Part shown: positions 61,421-64,000 of the stretch, piece by piece
Layout of the letters: the number at the start of each line of letters is the position of its first letter
Numbering within the stretch: position 1 is the first letter of the stretch
Assembly (NCBI GenBank): GCA_016873735.1
Contig: VGWD01000004.1
Location: 1-64,000, forward strand
Length of the DNA stretch: 64,000 nucleotides
Direction of reading: 5' to 3'
DNA from: Ignavibacteria bacterium
GTDB lineage: Bacteria; Bacteroidota; Ignavibacteria; Kapaibacteriales; UBA961
The notes under the pieces: generated by a model
Told to the model about the DNA's origin: nothing
The model's input: only the letters and a program-made list of their open reading frames with translations
The model's database searches: none
Program-made: the position numbers and the translations under genes

Positions 61421-62941
61421 TTAAGGATGGGTAAAGAGAATTGTTTGTAAGGCTTGTTTGCTGATATCCACATATACAGTTGTAGAATTCACTGACACTT
61501 GGAGCGAATGTTCCGAATTCGATGGATTGAATGCAATCACTACAATGGATCCATCAGGATTTTCTGCAGCCACAACCATGATATCTTTATTGGAGCAAGT
61601 ATTTTTAATGATATAAGAACCGGGTCTTATATACTTGCTAAAATGCGACATGATATAATACAGTGGGGTAAAATATACCTCATCTTTTTTTGTATCAACA
61701 ATCACCGGCGCGATACACCAATTCTTGAACCAATTTGGTCCGCCATGCGTATCAAGAACCATATTCCAATCTATCCAGCCATGCACATTGTTTTGCAAAC
61801 AACCAATGATATCTCGAGCATATCTATATGCAGGTACATATTTTGGATGCAGATGCTTTTGATCTGCCGGCGCCCAATCCCAACCCCAATCTGTTGCTTC
61901 TTCTCTCCAATACCAAGCATCATCATTCCAATGTGGAACTTCGGCATCAATACATGCCTCTGTTTGTATCAGATATTTAGTGGGTGCTTTTGCAATTGCA
62001 TACTGCAATTCTTCCGGAAAATACTCAACCGTGCTTTCATACCAATGAATAGCGGTACCAGCAAAGTATTTGGATGATGAAGCATTTTTGTACATCACAT
62101 CCACCCAGTCTTTGAGTCCTGCTCTATTCTGATCATATCCTAGAATATTGACATGACCTAATCCTTCAGCTTCCAGTGTAGGGCCAAGTTGATATTGAAC
62201 AAAGTCAGTCATTTCCTGAGGAGTGAATAGCATGCTTTCCCAATTATTTCCATTACCATGTGGTTCATTGATGACAGTTATTCCCCAAATAGGAATTCCA
62301 TTTTCTTCACATGCTTTGATATACTTTGCATAATACAATGCCCATGTGCTTTTGTATTGATCTAACAGCTTTCCTCCAACCCAATCATTATTATCTTTCA
62401 TCCAAGGTGGGGCAGTCCAAGGAGAGGAAATCAATCTAAAACCATCGGAAGATATCTTTTGAGCGGATTTTATCATTGGAAATACATCATCAATATCCTT
62501 TTTCAATGAAAAATGTTCAAGTAAAGTATCATTTGGTACCATTGCATATGCATAATGTCCAAGCGAGAAGTCACATGAATTGATATGCGTTCTTGTGAGT
62601 GAATATCTAGCACCTTCATCTGAAAAGTATGCTCTCATTATTCTTTCTCTTTGCGTTTCACTCATTGATTTCAACAATGAAGCAGATGCTTCCGTGAATG
62701 ATCCACCAAAACCAAGAATGTTTTGAAATCTCTTCTGTGGGTTAATGCTGATTGAAACATCGTGAGATTTCTGAGATGATTGTGCAATATTTCTCAATGC
62801 ATTGCCGGATGCAGATGTTTCAAAAATGTGCACAATGTATTTTGAATTTGTATTTGCACACATTGACATTGAAATAGGGTAAATAAAGTAGATAATTACA
62901 AGAGGGACAATTCTACACAGAGATATAATTGGAGCTTTCAT
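61421..62941 (-). CDS. Glycoside hydrolase family 30
   Basis: QNILGFGGSFTEASASLL; SPWTAPPWMKDNN; GITVINEPHG (acid/base); YLIQTEACID (nucleophile); signal peptide. Confidence 0.93.
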   Translation of the reverse strand: MKAPIISLCRIVPLVIIYFIYPISMSMCANTNSKYIVHIFETSASGNALRNIAQSSQKSHDVSISINPQKRFQNILGFGGSFTEASASLLKSMSETQRERIMRAYFSDEGARYSLTRTHINSCDFSLGHYAYAMVPNDTLLEHFSLKKDIDDVFPMIKSAQKISSDGFRLISSPWTAPPWMKDNNDWVGGKLLDQYKSTWALYYAKYIKACEENGIPIWGITVINEPHGNGNNWESMLFTPQEMTDFVQYQLGPTLEAEGLGHVNILGYDQNRAGLKDWVDVMYKNASSSKYFAGTAIHWYESTVEYFPEELQYAIAKAPTKYLIQTEACIDAEVPHWNDDAWYWREEATDWGWDWAPADQKHLHPKYVPAYRYARDIIGCLQNNVHGWIDWNMVLDTHGGPNWFKNWCIAPVIVDTKKDEVYFTPLYYIMSHFSKYIRPGSYIIKNTCSNKDIMVVAAENPDGSIVVIAFNPSNSEHSLQVSVNSTTVYVDISKQALQTILFTHP

Positions 62942-64000
62942 TCACTTATACCCGATGAATCTATTGTCACATGTACTAGCCTGATCTGACCATCTCTGGA
63001 AAAAATGCTCTTGCTTTGAGTAATGTTCAAAAACATATGTTTTGATACTTCAATCGAATCATCGTACATGACAATCTTGACTTCATTTCTTTTACCAAAC
63101 GAATATATAATTGGAGTTTGACAAATGGTGAAGAATAGGGAACCGGATGAAATCTGTACTCTTCTTTGTACACCATGAACATCCGTACACATGATATCTT
63201 GATCTGAATTGACAACATCATTCTCAGTAATCATGCTTGGTACAAAATGTATAGATCCATTTGAATAGTATACTCCCAATTCTCTCATCCTGCAAATCAC
63301 ATCTTCTTTCACTTGCCCTGTCATACCTGGTTGTTGCGCGCCTTTTCCTAATGGTGTATGAGAATATGGATCAGTCGGAAATGCTCCATAATTCAATGGA
63401 GACTTATGAACACCGATGCCTTCACATATTTGAACATAATGATGTCGAAGTCTATAAATGACTTCTCTGTTCGCATTATCAGCAATTGCTGCTGCATGAA
63501 TTTCTTGTACAGCATATCTCAACTTAGAAACCATATGCCAATAAATCGAACCTATTCCTTCATAAGCAAAGAATGCTCCGGATCTCCCAGTAAATTGTTT
63601 GTGATGAAACACAGATTCATACAATTCTATAAGATACATTTCTTCGGATCGTAAAAGCTGATGATACTGTTCCTCAAGGGCATACAAAGCTATTTGAAAC
63701 TCTCGCACATTTGTCAATTCACCTGCAAAATGATATTCTCCATGTTTATCTTTTTGGATAATATCATCATTACCATTCACGAGTAATCTGAGCAATAAAG
63801 GTGAAGATTCAACTTTTTCTTTAGGGACACTATTCTTTTCTAAAAATTTCGGAAGTGTTTTTATCGGATATAGCATATAGCTCTGTTGATCTTCTCTGTA
63901 TAATGTTCCATCTCTTAATGCGTCCAATACCTGCAAAGCTTCTTCGGGTGATATAACACCCGAACTCAATACTGCCACTTGTCCTTCAAGCATTTCCGGT
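62938..64000 (-). CDS. C-terminal part of a larger conserved protein (continues past the right edge)
   Basis: Open to the edge; ATG at 63993 preceded by in-frame sense codons (..P-E-M-L-E-G-Q). Motif YGAFPTDPYSHTPLGKGAQQPGMTGQVKEDVICRMRELGV; start overlaps the GH30 gene end (ATGA). Confidence 0.7.
   Translation of the reverse strand, partial: PEMLEGQVAVLSSGVISPEEALQVLDALRDGTLYREDQQSYMLYPIKTLPKFLEKNSVPKEKVESSPLLLRLLVNGNDDIIQKDKHGEYHFAGELTNVREFQIALYALEEQYHQLLRSEEMYLIELYESVFHHKQFTGRSGAFFAYEGIGSIYWHMVSKLRYAVQEIHAAAIADNANREVIYRLRHHYVQICEGIGVHKSPLNYGAFPTDPYSHTPLGKGAQQPGMTGQVKEDVICRMRELGVYYSNGSIHFVPSMITENDVVNSDQDIMCTDVHGVQRRVQISSGSLFFTICQTPIIYSFGKRNEVKIVMYDDSIEVSKHMFLNITQSKSIFSRDGQIRLVHVTIDSSGISE

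Overview
The window is about 64 kb of densely coding, fairly AT-rich bacterial chromosome. It appears to come from a Bacteroidota/Chlorobi-group organism with a type IX secretion system (T9SS), because several secreted proteins end in T9SS type-A-like C-terminal sorting domains. A Kapabacteria- or Ignavibacteria-like host is my guess only. Left to right: (i) an exopolysaccharide module (DPM1-like GT2, polyprenyl glycosylphosphotransferase, GT2, Wzi-like protein, SLBB export protein, WecB, WbpA-like dehydrogenase, RfbB) next to crtI; (ii) housekeeping and stress genes (scpB, dnaK, hsp20, ispF, Gfo/Idh/MocA, nitrilase) and two divergent glycosyltransferase-like genes; (iii) a tricorn-like protease, an aminotransferase, an enoyl-CoA hydratase, an overlapping lipA/MBL/yjbQ/AtuA_C-like operon and a Cys-rich GltD-like oxidoreductase; (iv) a 33-48 kb block of large T9SS-exported surface proteins, including a 2392-aa Pmp-like beta-helix protein and proteins with cohesin-like and dockerin-like segments; (v) tRNA-Arg(CCG), fused E1 dehydrogenase with a Lys-rich tail, ilvE, gatB, a DUF2795-like gene, a BamA/TamA-like gene and mnmE; (vi) a beta-glucan-utilisation-like cassette (T9SS glycan-binding protein, GPH transporter, GH30, partial conserved protein) running off the right edge. 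I saw no CRISPR array, transposase or rRNA. The best candidates for something undescribed are the cohesin/dockerin-like surface-protein locus and the Cys-rich oxidoreductase. Both are inferences from motifs read by eye.
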